Source of the DNA: Sphaerolaimus hirsutus
Taxonomy: Eukaryota; Nematoda; Chromadorea; Monhysterida; Sphaerolaimidae
DNA length: 64,000 nt
Direction: 5' to 3'
Assembly (NCBI GenBank): GCA_964036195.1
Contig: OZ038450.1
Span: 32,846,612 to 32,910,611 of the forward strand
This document shows, one piece after another, positions 52,401-63,223 of this stretch; position 1 is the stretch's first letter, and every line of letters begins with the position of its first letter. The translations under genes and the position numbers were made by a program. Below the pieces are notes generated by a model. The model saw nothing but the letters and a program-made list of their open reading frames with translations. It did not search any database and was not told where the DNA came from.

Positions 52401-55400
52401 GAAGGGTGTGCTTCTAAAAGTAAACTCGGCATACATGATACTATACAATAACATTTAGTGAATCGTATTTTTTGTAGTACAGTACATTTTAAAGGTACAA
52501 ATTGGTAATAGCATGTTGATCGGTACATTTTAAAGCACAAAATCAGATAGATGTAGATCGGTACTTTTACCCATAGTAAAGCACAAATTGAGTTTTTGCT
52601 GCTGCTGATGCCGAGCTGACATCGGTACTTTTAGAAGCACAAAAAATAAAGTGCAGATCGGTACATTTAGAAGTACAATTTTTTTTAAATGTGTGTAGAT
52701 CGGTACTTTAAAAAATACAAGAGCTGAAAAAGTTTGTAGATCGGTAGTTTTAAATTTCAAAAACTGTATTTTGCGATTTTTTTTGCTTTTTTCGACCCCC
52801 CATATCTCAAAATTGAATTTCGCACCCCACCATATTATATATATTTTTGAAGCGCATTTTTATGGGGACCCCAAAAATGGTCCTAACTCAAATTTGAAAA
52901 ATTTGTAGATTCACACCCTTCAAATGCAACATAAGATGCAGGGGTATCTTGAATTTTGACCGTCCGTGTGGTTGGATAGATAGCTGAGCGGCCTTCGGGA
53001 TAGATAGATAATTGGAAAAAATTTGGGGGGTTGGGGGGGTTGTGGTGGTTCGATATATAGGCTATTTCAGGGTGTAGAAGGAAGAAAATGGAGAAAAATC
53101 GCTAAAAGTAGGTGTAAAATAGCTCAAAAAAGGGATACCAGAGCATATAGTACTGAAAATAGGTAAATAGGAACAAAAACGAGTATTTTGGAGCTGAAAA
53201 TGTATAAAAAGGTACGAAAAATAATTGGGGTAGTTTCACAAAAATCGCTCCAGATAGGTAGATAGCTGAGCGATTTGGGGGGGGGGTTTAGGGTGTAGTA
53301 GCCCAAAATTTTGTCTCCGGGATAGATAGATAGCTGAGCGGCCTCCGGGATAGATAGATAGCTGGGCGGTTTGGGGGGGGGGTAACCCCCCAATTCCCCC
53401 CCATTCCAGACCCCTGATAAGATGACCCCTTTTAAAGCAAACCTTTTGACAAATTTGTAAAAAAATCGGACAAACCCATTGGTCATGCATAGGTATAGAA
53501 TTGGAAGTGAAACTAAAATCGTAATTATCTCTAAATGGATTTCATGCACGTATCAACTTTTAGTAGTAGCAAAAAGCCTTGAAAAATAACAACTGCACTG
53601 ATAACGTGTCGCATCAAACGAACTGACTTGGGCGAGTCGACAACCATGGCATTGATTTTGGCCTCTGCATTGACGAAATCGGGCGTGGTCACGTCGCACG
53701 GCAGCGCCGCTTGGGTCGCACTCGTGGACAGGTGTTTCGGCTGTGGGCAAACACTCGTGTTTAAACTATATAAATTGCAAAAAATGTAAAATATTGATGG
53801 AGTTTCGAACCGTCCGATCCCACATAAGGTGACGTTCACACGATTTTTTTGAGGACACAAAATTTCCACTTTTCAACTACCGGTATTTATGTTGAAATCT
53901 GATTATTTGACTTCTGTGATGACTATATCTTGACCAGCCTCGACCAACTAAGAAATGTGATGTTTTTCCTAGGCAGTGAGGTTGATAAAATCATGATCGA
54001 TCGAGAAGTTACATAAATCAAGATACGCATGTAATTTGTAAACTTATTACCGTATTTCCTCAAAATACCCCCCCCCCCAAATGGACACTATGGAATAATT
54101 ATCCACCACCTCGAAATACCCCCCTAATTGTATGTAAATGGAACATACATGAGTAAAGCTGCGGTTTGCAGGGACGTACACAGGATTTTTGAGCGGGGGG
54201 GGGGGGCGCATACATACATGCAAGGACGTACGCAGGGGGGGGGGGGCGGGGGGGCGGCCGCCCCCCCCGTTCCCGGGCAGGACATGAAAATTTGCCAGGA
54301 GTGGCACTTTTCTAAAGCGATTTTCCATGCACTTTGCAAAAATTTTGAGCGCAAGCGCGCAAATCCCCACCCCGTCATTTAATAGCTATGTTTCAGTAGT
54401 CGGACAGCATTAAAAACTACCCAATATGATCCCAGTACTATATATCTGGGTATAAATCGATACCTATATAGTAGACGTTGGCGCCAATGCCAACGCCAAT
54501 ACTGCCAACGCCAATACGCTACAAATGGCGCCAGCGCCATGGCTCGATTTCTTGACTATAGGGCCAAAATTGGGGGGGGGGGGCGCCGCCCCCCCCCCGT
54601 TCGCCGGGCTCCGTATACAATCCGCCCCCCGCTCAAAAATCCTGCGTACGTCCCTGCATACATGTATACAGAGTCCAGCGAACGGGGGCGCCGCCCCCCC
54701 CCCCTAAAATTTGTTCCTGTAGTAACGGAATGGGGTTATGGCGCTGGCGCCACGACCCTATTGGCGTTGGCGCCAACGCCAACGTGTACTATATAGTACT
54801 TATTTGTGCCTAAATTTATGATACCGGGCACTGCATTGAGGGAATTTGCAGTGGTGATTTCACTCTGGAAAATAAAAAATGAAAAATCTATAGCGGACGG
54901 TGGGGAAATGCGCGCTCGCGCGCAAAATTTTTGCTAAGTGGGTACAAAATCGCTTCACAAAGTGCCATTCCTGGCACATTTTTTTGTCCGGCCCGGGAAC
55001 GGGGGGGGGGCGGCCGCCCCCCCCCGCCTCCCCCCCTGCGTACGTCCCTGGCGGTTTGTGATCCGGGCAACGCAGAACAGACGTTAAATAGAACCAGTGT
55101 TACGTTAGAACCTTTTTATACCATCTAAATACTTATGTAAGTGTATAGACTCTATTACATGGTGTTTATTGGTGTATTTTTCGACGTCTGCGTACGTTAC
55201 AAACGACAAATTTGTACCGGGATTTCAAAAAATTTCTGAAGAAATAGTAAGCCCCCCTAGGGTTGGAAAAAAACGTTTTTTTAAAGTCGATCTTTTAAAA
55301 AAACAACGTTTTTTTTAATAAAAAACGTTTTTTTTAAAAGCTCCCAGATATAACCTTGTGTCAACATATATAGGTATATCAGACAGTGGCAATACTCTGT

Positions 55401-58400
55401 GATGTTATATATGACCATATAATGTCTGTGGAGCCATGGGATAGCATTATAAGTGGTGATTTGTGTCAAAAATATCCATTTTTCGTCGACATATCGTTCG
55501 TATATCGCCTTATAGTCGAATGTTCGTGACTTCAGGTCAAGTTTGGCACGGAATAGTGATCAAACAAGGTTATAAAACGAGGTTGTTACTTTGGGAGTGA
55601 AGTTACACACTGTGGAGGTACATGGAAGCACATTACCTCAATATTATATACTACAGCAACATATGACGGCTTATTCACCCATGGTAGCATATATAAATGG
55701 ATACTTTGATAATAAAAATGCCACAAAACCAATGAAAACAACCACCAATGTCAATTTGTGTGTGAAATTGCGCGCTTGCGCGCAAAATTTTTGCAAAATA
55801 CCTAGTGCTTAGTACTAAAAATTTCGGTCGATGTTTTAAAAAAAAAACATTTCGGACGTCATGTTTTTAAAAAAAACGTTTTTTTTAATAAAAAACGTTT
55901 TAAAAAAACATCGGCCAACCCTACCCCCCCCTCGAAATACCCCCCTCAAAATTCTCACTCTGAAACAATCACCCCCGGGGGGTATTTCGAGGAAATACGG
56001 TAGTTTAACTAATTTATTAAATAAGTTTATAATAAACCAGTTTATTAATTGTTAATTTTCATCCGAAAATGGTTGAAAAATCAAAAAATTTATAGCCACA
56101 GAAAAACGTGGGAAAAGCGCCCAAATGGCTCAGATTTACCAAGCCACTGATTTACCATGCCGCAGATTTCAAGTTTACCGTATTTCCTCGAAATACCCCC
56201 CTCAAAATGGGCACTATGAATTTGTGGTCCGAGAAATGCATAACCGACGTTCAAAACACTTACTGTGTTACGTTAGAACATCGTTTATACCATCTACATC
56301 CTTTTATAAGGCTGTAAAAACTTATAAATGGTGGTTATTGTTGCATTTTTCTCGTTTTTCTCTCAAAATTTTCACTGTGAAAAATAAACCCCCGGGGGGT
56401 AATTCGAGGAAATACGGTACTTGAGAAAAATTCACTTAAAAAACAACTCACTTTGATAGGCTTGGGGGGCGGCGCACCGCTGGCAACGCTTTCCGCTATT
56501 GAACTGGATTTATCATTTTCTTGCTGCTGCCGCTGCTGCGCTTCTGTAAAGTGGAAATGGACATTTTGTGTCAAGTTATTTTTTTGATTTGATCATTTTA
56601 TTTGTTTTGTTGTGTGAAAATAAGATTGTTTCAAGGTTTTTTGTTAGTTTCCGGCGGCACTGGAAAGAAGACTTCTCCAAACTATGGAAAATAAAAAATT
56701 ACATGCTTGTGTTTCAACTGAAACAGATGCGATCTAGTAAGTTGACAATTCTTTTCCTTTCTTCAAGAAATTTAAAAAGAGAAGTCCAGGGACGTAGCCA
56801 GCATTTTTGAGCGGGGGGGGGGGCGGATTGTATAGTAGGCCGGCGAACGGGGGGAGCGGCGCCACCCCCCCCCCAAAAAAAATTTTGCCCCTGTAGTAAA
56901 GGGAATGGCGCCATGGCGCCACTGGCGTTGGCATTGGCGCCAAAACAGCTGTATATGTCTGTATCTTACAGGCATATACAGCGACACGGACAAAAATTTA
57001 GGTTTTTCACTGGCTTAGAGGCTGCGGAGACGCGTCAGCCGAAAATATCTGTTGCGTGAAAGGGGAAATGCGCGCTTGCGCGCAAAATTTTTTCATACAG
57101 CGACAAAATCGTCTTCGGGAAGTGCCATTTCTGGCACATTTTCTGGTCCGGCCCGGGAAGGGGGGGGGGGGCAGCCCCCCCGCCCCCCCCCCCTGGCTAC
57201 GTCCTTGGAGAAGTCCAAATTGGTGAGCAGCCCTTCATAAACATGAAATACAGAGAAAAATAACTATTCGAATGTAACTGGCACAAAATGGCATTAAGTC
57301 ACTCGAGTTTAGCGAAACTAGTATTAGAACTTTATTTAGCGACAATTCATTCTATAAAAGGTATAAAATTATCCCAAACCAAGTATCAACCGACCACCCC
57401 TAAAAAACATATTTTCAAAGGTTTTAACCCAAAAAGTTGTAACGTAATTAAAGACTGCACCACCTGTAATAATGCGAGCATGATTACAATGTGTAATTGA
57501 TGGAGTGCCGGCTGCGTAAAAGATGAATTTTACTGGCGATTTAATAGTAAAGTGTTTGAAATCGTGCATTCAAATGCGGGTGTGTGGACAAAACAAATTT
57601 GAAAATGTCGCTTCGCTGCTTTGCAACTTCCTTTTTGGCGCCACGCACTGATGTCAACTGGTTTCCATGTCAATTCAGTTTTAGTTGACGGGTAGCAGGA
57701 GAATTGCGCACGCGGCAATGGGCCCCCACACACTGGATGTCAACTGAATTCGTGTCAACTAAATGTCAACTGAATTTAAGTGATACTGTGATGTCAACTC
57801 ATCAATCTGATAGAGCATAGTTAATGTTACATCATGACACTTCATTTCATTTTCATTGTTCCCGTTAAGTGTGATGCTTTTTACAAACTTCTTGTTTTAT
57901 TCAATTGACACTGAGTTGACGCGAATTTGCGATGTCAACTAGTGTGTGTGGGCCCAATGTGGAACAGTGATTAATATTGGTATGAGCATTTGAAAATCGC
58001 TCGGCGGCGACCCGTCATCTAAAATTGGAATGCTAACCAGTCGGCCCAGTTGACATCCGATGCCATTGTCAACTGAAAAAATGTCAACCCCCATTTCGAT
58101 TTTGTCAACTGAAAAAATGTCAACCCCCATTGCGATCAAAATTTCAAAGTAATTTTGACCAGCTATCTTTCAAACTGACGATTTTTTCAACCATTACGCA
58201 GACAGCACTTCAGACCAAAAATAAATTGATAATAAGCAAGCTAAGAAACAGAAAAAGCGCCGAGGCGAATAAGCAACAAAAAAGGGCAGCCAAGCCGGAA
58301 CAAAATATTGAACAAATAAAAATTGAACAAAAAAATGTCTACGCAGGCACACTAACGCACCAAAAATCTGTCGCTGCAGCGCCGCGGACAAATCTTCCAA

Positions 58401-61400
58401 CGCATCGTAGTACACCTCGTCGGGCTCGTCGGGCGTATCCGTGCCCGTCACCCCGCTGCCCGACATTTTCCGAACACCACAATTTTCCTCCTGCACTGGA
58501 TGCAGATCCGCACTGGGCTGCTCCGAGGGGTGTTCCGAAAGTACTGAACGTTCCAGTCCGGAATCATCCGAAAGCGCGGCGGCTTGGGGCGATTTTGCGC
58601 TTGCAGTTTTCGATTTGGCGCCGGCGCCGGCCGTTTTGGTACCTGATTTGATGTTTTTGGATATTTCTTCATTTAATGCTTTTCTACAGAGAAATATTTA
58701 GCTGTATAAACTTCACAATGTGACACAGGGGAACGGCAAAATGGTTTGAAAGTAAATATGCTATGGCATGGCGTCTGCCTGCCTTGCGCAGTTTCAGTTC
58801 CATTATTGCGGGAAGCATGGGGCTCTATAAATTTTCATGCACATTACAAAATAATTTTTCACCAGACGTTTTACATTTTACCCTACATTGGACGTGTTCA
58901 TCTGCCATTCTGAATAAGATTTTACAGTGTGCGGGACTGGCCATGAGTTTTGGCACCAATTTAAAGTCGGCGCCATGAGTTTTGGCGCCATTTTTATTCG
59001 ACAACAGGCGATTTCCACCACTAGACCTCGCATCAAAGTAAAATGTGTTCACATATTCTTTTCATGGCACAAAAATATGTTGCCAACCAATAATAAGTCC
59101 CCGTTCCAATATTTGCAGAACGGATCAAAATGAAATTATATAGCCCGGGCGAACTGCGAAGCATTCGTAACTCAAATTGAGTACACGAGACAATTTCACG
59201 GAACACTGACACAACGACTAAGTATGCACGTACAGAAAATACATACGATTATTAATAAGTATACTCGGCGGACCGCAAAGTATGCACCCAAAATTATTTA
59301 TGTCTTGGTCGAGAACGCGCGAGCTGGACACTTATGTATGCACTTTCACAAAAAGAAAAATATTTTGAAAAAAGAAAAGGCGGAGTCTCGTACAAACGAG
59401 GAATGTTTTTTTCCCAAAATGTTTTTTTTTGTAGGAATTATTTTCAGTTTTAATGATGTCGTCATGATGGAGTGGTACCTTCAGAAAAATGAATAGCGTG
59501 CGGTCCGCAGAGTATACTTGATTTTGCATTAGGAAACTTCCGGGACAGTGAAATTTCTGGGGGACGATTTTTATCACATTGAATAACATTTGTAGTTTAT
59601 TTTTTGTGTTACTCGTCAGCACATTTTGAATTCTAGGGTTCAAACGATATGACTTTTCGATATCGATATTTTTTTCTGAAACTCGATATTCGATATCTAT
59701 ACGATATGGAACCTCGATATCGATATTCGATATTGAAAAATGGTCGATATTCGATATTTCGATATTCGATATTGCGATATGCTTTTGGTATAGCAAGGCA
59801 TATTTCAAGTGGCATATTGTATTTTCATGTGGTTGCACGCATGGTTAATCATCTCTTTAGTTAAATGTGAATGGTACAAGTGATTTTAACAAGCTTGACA
59901 GTACTCAATGGTAGAAAATAGAAGAAAAAAATGATGAATCAAAGTGTATCAGACAAATAACAATTGGTAGATATTACAGTTCATCCTAACCTAATTGCTT
60001 AAGGGCATGTCGCAAAAAAAGTAGGTATATCAGCGTTTTCTGGCTTCAAATTTAGCACTACAACAACAATGACATTATAAATACTGTACTTTTACTCATC
60101 AAATACAATACTATAAGCACATCAGATCAACCATAAACATCTCAAAATGAAAATGAAAAGTAAATTTGGGGACACAATACAGGTTCGATATAGTGAAAAA
60201 ATGGTCGATATTCGATATCGATATTCGATATTTTTTCAAAATTTTCGATATCGATATTCGATATTTTTTTCAAAATTTTCGATATCGATACTCGATATTC
60301 GATATTTTTTCAAAATTTTCGATATCGATATTCGATATTAAAAAATGGTCGATATCCGATATTCGATACGATATATCGTTTGAACCCTAGGGATGGGCAC
60401 CAGTTGACATTTGGTGTTCTTGTCAACTAGTGTGTGACGAGCATTATGTACATGTACGTTAACTTCGAAAAGGGTCGCTGTCTCGGTAGTTTCCGAACAA
60501 ACCAAATACGGACACAATTTGACAGATGCAAAATATGCGTTCCGTGCAGATGGGCTAGCTTAACATTGGGCAATTTTACTACCATCTATTTAAATTTCGA
60601 TTTGAATGCAAGCACTAAGGGTTCTTCTAATTTCTACAAATTTCCCAGTAAAAAAAACGTTAAAATTCCGACGCCGAATTACTGAAAACTTATGTATAAT
60701 GAGAAGTGACAACTAAATTTTTGGTGTCAACGAAGTTTCAAATGAATTTTTTTTCATTTAAGTTCACGCGTCACTTGCTTTGCCACTTGAAAACTTTTCT
60801 TACCATTTACAACATTTATTGCCACAACTACTCGCAAAAATGGCATATGACGCTCTATAGTAAAAATTCAACTCTCGAGTAAAAAATTACCATCCAATTT
60901 TCAGCTATACGCAGAAAAGCGGGTCCCATATAAAGCACTTGACAACTATTTCAGTTCATTTAAGCGGCGCTATTGATTTTTCGCGTCCCGTGAGAATGGA
61001 AAACGGCAGCTGGTTGTCTCATGGAAAACAGCTGAGAAAACAGCGCGCAAAAACTGGACGCATGCATGAGTATGTGATTTATGCCGCAATATCTCCTATT
61101 TAGGGATGGCCAAAAATGTCTTTTTTAACGACCCTGTCTTTTTTTTAAAAGACATTTTTTTTTTAAAGACATTTTTTAAAGACGGTCTTTTTTTAAAGCT
61201 CCCAATTATTGTTATGAGACAACATATACGGGTATATCAGACAAGTACCAGTACTTTGTGATGTAAAATATAGCCATAGAATGGCTGTGGAGCAATGGGA
61301 TAGCATCATAAGTGGTGATTTCTGTCAAAAATAATCATTTTTATGTCGACTCCTTATGCATATCGCTTTTTGTCAAATGTTAACGACTCAAGTGAAATTT

Positions 61401-63223
61401 GGCATGGAATAGTGCTGTAATAAGGTTGTAAGAGAATGCTAATACAGTGTGAGAGATGTTTCACACTGTAGAAGTATGTGGTAGCACATTGCCTGGATAT
61501 TATATACTACACAAACATATCACAGCTTATTATCATGCAATAGCACGAACAAATGAAGATTTTTCACTAAAAATGCTTCAAAGACCAATGAAAACAACCA
61601 CCAATGGTAATTTGCATGTGAAATTGCGCGCTTGTGCGCAAAATTGCAAAATACATAAGCATAAATAGCATAAGTACTAAAAATTTTGGCTGATGTTTTT
61701 TTTTTAAAACGACGATTTTGGTGTCTCAGTCTTTTTTTAAACAAAACAACAACATTTTTTTTAAAGACGGTTAAAAAAGACATTGGCCATCCCTAGTCCT
61801 ATTACACTAGATTTAGATGTATGGAATATGTTTGCGTATAGTCATATTGACATATTCTATGGTGGTTCTCATGCGTGAGACCTTGGACATGATAATGATG
61901 AGACTAAAATTACAGGATGTTAATACAAGGCGCAGTTTTCTTTGCCTTTGATGTTATCCTTATTGCCTTGAAAGATACATAAAAACCGTATAAAATATAT
62001 AAATAGGCGGTTTCACGAAGATGGCAGTACGCCAAAAATATTGCCACGATCAATAAAACTCCCCTATGTTGCCGCGCACACTAGTTTAGTAACAGAAGTA
62101 ACATAACTCAAATGGAGTGCTGATAAATCAGCATTGAACGTATTTGAGTTTACCAGAATGACTTATTTCAAATCTTCGTCAACTGACACCTCATTCTGCA
62201 AAAATCAAATGAGCTTACCAAGATTATCCAACATTTTCACGCAAATTGATTGAAAAAAAACAACAACACACGCAAATCCTTTTAACACATAAAAACCAAC
62301 TTTTCCTCGTGATAGTGTCCAACTTTTGCGCCAAACTGCGTCGTTTTTGCGGCTCGAGGTATTCGGCGGCGCGCCGCAGCCACGCCACTATGTCTTCTTC
62401 ACAGGCTGAGTTGCGAGCCCCGTGCAACCTTCGAACAGGTGGGGGCAATTAGTACGGATAGTGCGAAAGGGTGAGAGAGGTTGAGAGAGGTTCCTCGTGC
62501 AACCTACAATGTCATTTTCCAGTCAATATGAAAATTATTTTCAGGTACGTGATAGGTATCAATAGACGGAAACATCAACGGAATATTTTCGACAAAAACG
62601 AAAAACCATAATTACACGTGTTTTATGTGATGACAAAAATTTGTCAAAGATGAAAATCAATTAGCATATAGATAGGACGCCATTATGAATCATCAATATT
62701 GATAAGTCTCACTGCATGGAACAATAATTACGGTTTTTTGGTTACGTAAAAACGCACACTAGATAACATATTTTTATTGTTGTCGGCTGTTGTCAGATGA
62801 GTTTTTCTACGCGGCCTCGTTATCGAGGCCTCGTAGAACAAATCCTCCGACAACCGCCGACAACATGAAAAAGTGTGATCTAGTGTGCGTTATTATTCAC
62901 GCAATCTATGAAATTTGATGTTTACCGCAGGCAATGAAGATGGTCAATCATGATCAATCGAGGCATCGCACATGGAAAATATTTCACATTCATTCCACAA
63001 GAACGGTATGAAAAATCACATTTTTTGTCATCACTAAAAAAACGTGTAAACGCCGCCCAACGTATAACCATCGAAATAGGCCTTCAAAAATGACGTCATT
63101 CAATACAAACGAGTGTGCCCGAGGCGACCGACCAGAACTCCTCGTCGCTGGGCAACACGTTGTCCAAGTCGAGCAGGTCCGTGTCCAGGATGCTCGAGCG
63201 CGCCGCCGCCGACGCTCCCACGT
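49296..63223 (-). CDS. SLAIN: SLAIN-motif protein homologue (SLAIN1/2-like), 5' end missing
   Basis: SLAIN proteins bind EB1 and XMAP215/ch-TOG at growing microtubule plus ends. Twelve phase-linked exons (given below) encode about 610 residues. Landmarks run in the vertebrate order: LLDLDNVLPSDEEFWLH (family acidic 'EEESWLY'), AWLRRAAEYLEPQKRRSLAQ (the 'WCRQVLDYPSP...KSLIHKLD' segment), DLHDIQLLASLQEEDLRQT (family 'DVQILARMQEESLRQ'), GSLQKSLPNLSTSK (family 'LRRSLPNLSR'), GIPMPRSGIPGP (the basic, Ser/Pro-rich 'GIP.PR' repeats that bind EB/ch-TOG partners) and the last residues AWIQDCF (family 'SWKDGCY'). The middle is Gln/Pro/Ala-rich and probably disordered. The N-terminal coiled coil and start codon are not in the window. 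The call rests on motif order recalled for the family, not on an alignment. Confidence 0.85.
49825..50027 (-). CDS. SLAIN: SLAIN exon K ('GIPMPRSGIP')
   Basis: After CCCCCGCAG. Encodes RRKTSGNSSN and AGSGIPMPRSGIPGPAA. The donor GTCTGT (phase 2) is preferred because it joins in frame to exon L; read-through would add about 40 unrelated residues to a TAG. Confidence 0.84.
50413..50540 (-). CDS. SLAIN: SLAIN exon J ('KSLPNLS')
   Basis: After CTGCGGCAG. Encodes AGSLQKSLPNLSTSKSQDRL, matching the family 'RSLPNLSR' box. Donor GTCAGT, phase 0. Confidence 0.87.
50770..50955 (-). CDS. SLAIN: SLAIN exon I (Gln/Pro-rich)
   Basis: After CATCGCAG. Encodes a low-complexity linker with a run of five Gln and GYPPQ. 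Donor GTAGGC, phase 1. Confidence 0.83.
51184..51378 (-). CDS. SLAIN: SLAIN exon H
   Basis: After a long C-tract and GCAG. Gly/Gln/Pro-rich; contains GARQRSDDSIQRPMHKRHGY, which resembles family phosphosites. Donor GTGAGC, phase 1. Confidence 0.85.
51701..51787 (-). CDS. SLAIN: SLAIN exon G
   Basis: After ACATTCAG. Encodes LRQTMEALMMARERRRSH and ends with VDLN. Donor GTATGC, phase 1. Confidence 0.84.
52086..52267 (-). CDS. SLAIN: SLAIN exon F ('DIQLLASLQEE')
   Basis: After GCGCGCACAG. Encodes MGSNSSPAPAAVL and DLHDIQLLASLQEE. Phase 1 at donor GTTCGT. Joined to exon G it gives QEEDLRQT, the family's most conserved central motif. Confidence 0.86.
52939..53416 (+). mobile_element. hAT-like MITE (CAGGGGT family) in SLAIN intron
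   Basis: Ends CAGGGGTATCTTG and CCAGACCCCTG with perfect duplication ATAAGATG (52931-52938, 53417-53424). GATAGATAGCTGAGCGGCC interior as in 7698..8208. Confidence 0.9.
53628..53740 (-). CDS. SLAIN: SLAIN exon E
   Basis: After GCCCACAG. Encodes PKHLSTSATQAALPCD and NAEAKINAMVVDSP. Donor GTCAGT, phase 2, agrees with exon F. No family motif, so identity rests on phase, codon use and position. Confidence 0.72.
54169..55050 (+). mobile_element. hAT-like MITE, CAGGGACGTA ends, with nested sister
   Basis: Ends CAGGGACGTACACAGG and CCTGCGTACGTCCCTG; perfect duplication GCGGTTTG (54161-54168, 55051-55058). Confidence 0.92.
54221..54656 (-). mobile_element. hAT-like MITE nested in its own family
   Basis: Ends CAAGGACGTACGCAGG and CCTGCGTACGTCCCTG; perfect duplication CATACATG (54213-54220, 54657-54664). 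Opposite orientation to its host (GAGCGGGG side at the right). Confidence 0.92.
55258..55923. mobile_element. TAGGGTTGG-ended element
   Basis: Ends TAGGGTTGG and CCAACCCTA with AAAAAAACGTTTTTTT runs near both. Interior shares AACCACCAATG and GCGCGCTTGCGCGCAAAATT with 61101..61795. TA flanks suggest a TA duplication. Confidence 0.78.
56176..56419 (+). mobile_element. TA-flanked MITE, short subtype
   Basis: TA-CCGTATTTCCTCGAAATAC to GAGGAAATACGG-TA. Lies 32 bp beyond the SLAIN exon D donor. Confidence 0.88.
56452..56543 (-). CDS. SLAIN: SLAIN exon D (Gln-rich)
   Basis: After CTTTACAG. Joined to exon C it gives a continuous Gln/Arg-rich stretch (RQIFEAQQRQQQENDKSS), then SGAPPPKPIK. Donor GTGAGT, phase 0. 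A MITE ends 32 bp downstream of this donor, at 56419. Confidence 0.83.
56787..57207 (+). mobile_element. hAT-like MITE, CAGGGACGTA ends
   Basis: Ends CAGGGACGTAGCCAGC and CCTGGCTACGTCCTTG; perfect duplication GAGAAGTC (56779-56786, 57208-57215). In SLAIN intron C-D. Confidence 0.93.
57720..57955 (+). mobile_element. Intact 236-bp GGGCCC-ended MITE
   Basis: GGGCCCCCACACACTGG to CTAGTGTGTGTGGGCCC, with GTCAACT units. Reference copy for the interrupted element 1077..4972. Confidence 0.85.
58361..58678 (-). CDS. SLAIN: SLAIN exon C
   Basis: Encodes a Lys/Ala/Ser-rich run, then ALSDDSGLERSVLSE and a very acidic TPDEPDEVYYDALEDL, ending ALQRQIF. The 5' boundary is uncertain: GAAAAG (exon from 58678) fits exon B's phase, while TGTAG (exon from 58683) would need a missing small exon in the 3.6-kb intron. 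Donor GTGCGT, phase 1. Confidence 0.75.
59633..60390. mobile_element. CTAGGGTTCAAACGATAT-ended element
   Basis: Ends CTAGGGTTCAAACGATAT and ATATCGTTTGAACCCTAG, with GATATCGATATTCGATATT arrays at both sides. A decayed copy is at 28610-29280. No clear target duplication. Confidence 0.75.
61101..61795. mobile_element. TAGGGATGGCCA-ended element
   Basis: Ends TAGGGATGGCCAA and TTGGCCATCCCTA; TTTTTTTAAAGAC runs at both edges; interior homologous to 55258..55923. Confidence 0.8.
62301..62428 (-). CDS. SLAIN: SLAIN exon B (conserved helical segment)
   Basis: Acceptor CTGTTCGAAG. Encodes CEEDIVAWLRRAAEYLEP and RRSLAQKLDTI. The donor GTTGGT (phase 1) is tentative. Confidence 0.8.
62751..62891. repeat. 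Small foldback element in SLAIN intron A-B region
   Basis: AACGCACACTAGAT at the left mirrors ATCTAGTGTGCGTT; the middle has TTGTCGGC/GCCGACAA pairs. Confidence 0.7.
63133..63223 (-). CDS. SLAIN: SLAIN exon A (acidic 'DEEFW' segment)
   Basis: On the minus strand it follows CACTCGCAG and encodes SSILDTDLLDLDNVLPSDEE then FW. Donor GTCGGT splits the Trp codon (phase 2), which joins to exon B as W-L-H. Confidence 0.75.

Larger units (their letters stand above)
54048..56002 (+). mobile_element. TA-flanked MITE carrying three other elements
   Basis: TA-CCGTATTTCCTCAAAATAC at 54048 pairs with GAGGAAATACGG-TA at 56002. Inserts: 54169..55050 (itself containing 54221..54656) and 55258..55923. Confidence 0.85.

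Noticed and set aside
58130..58651. 173-codon plus-strand frame
   Set aside because: Shadow of SLAIN exon C on the opposite strand.
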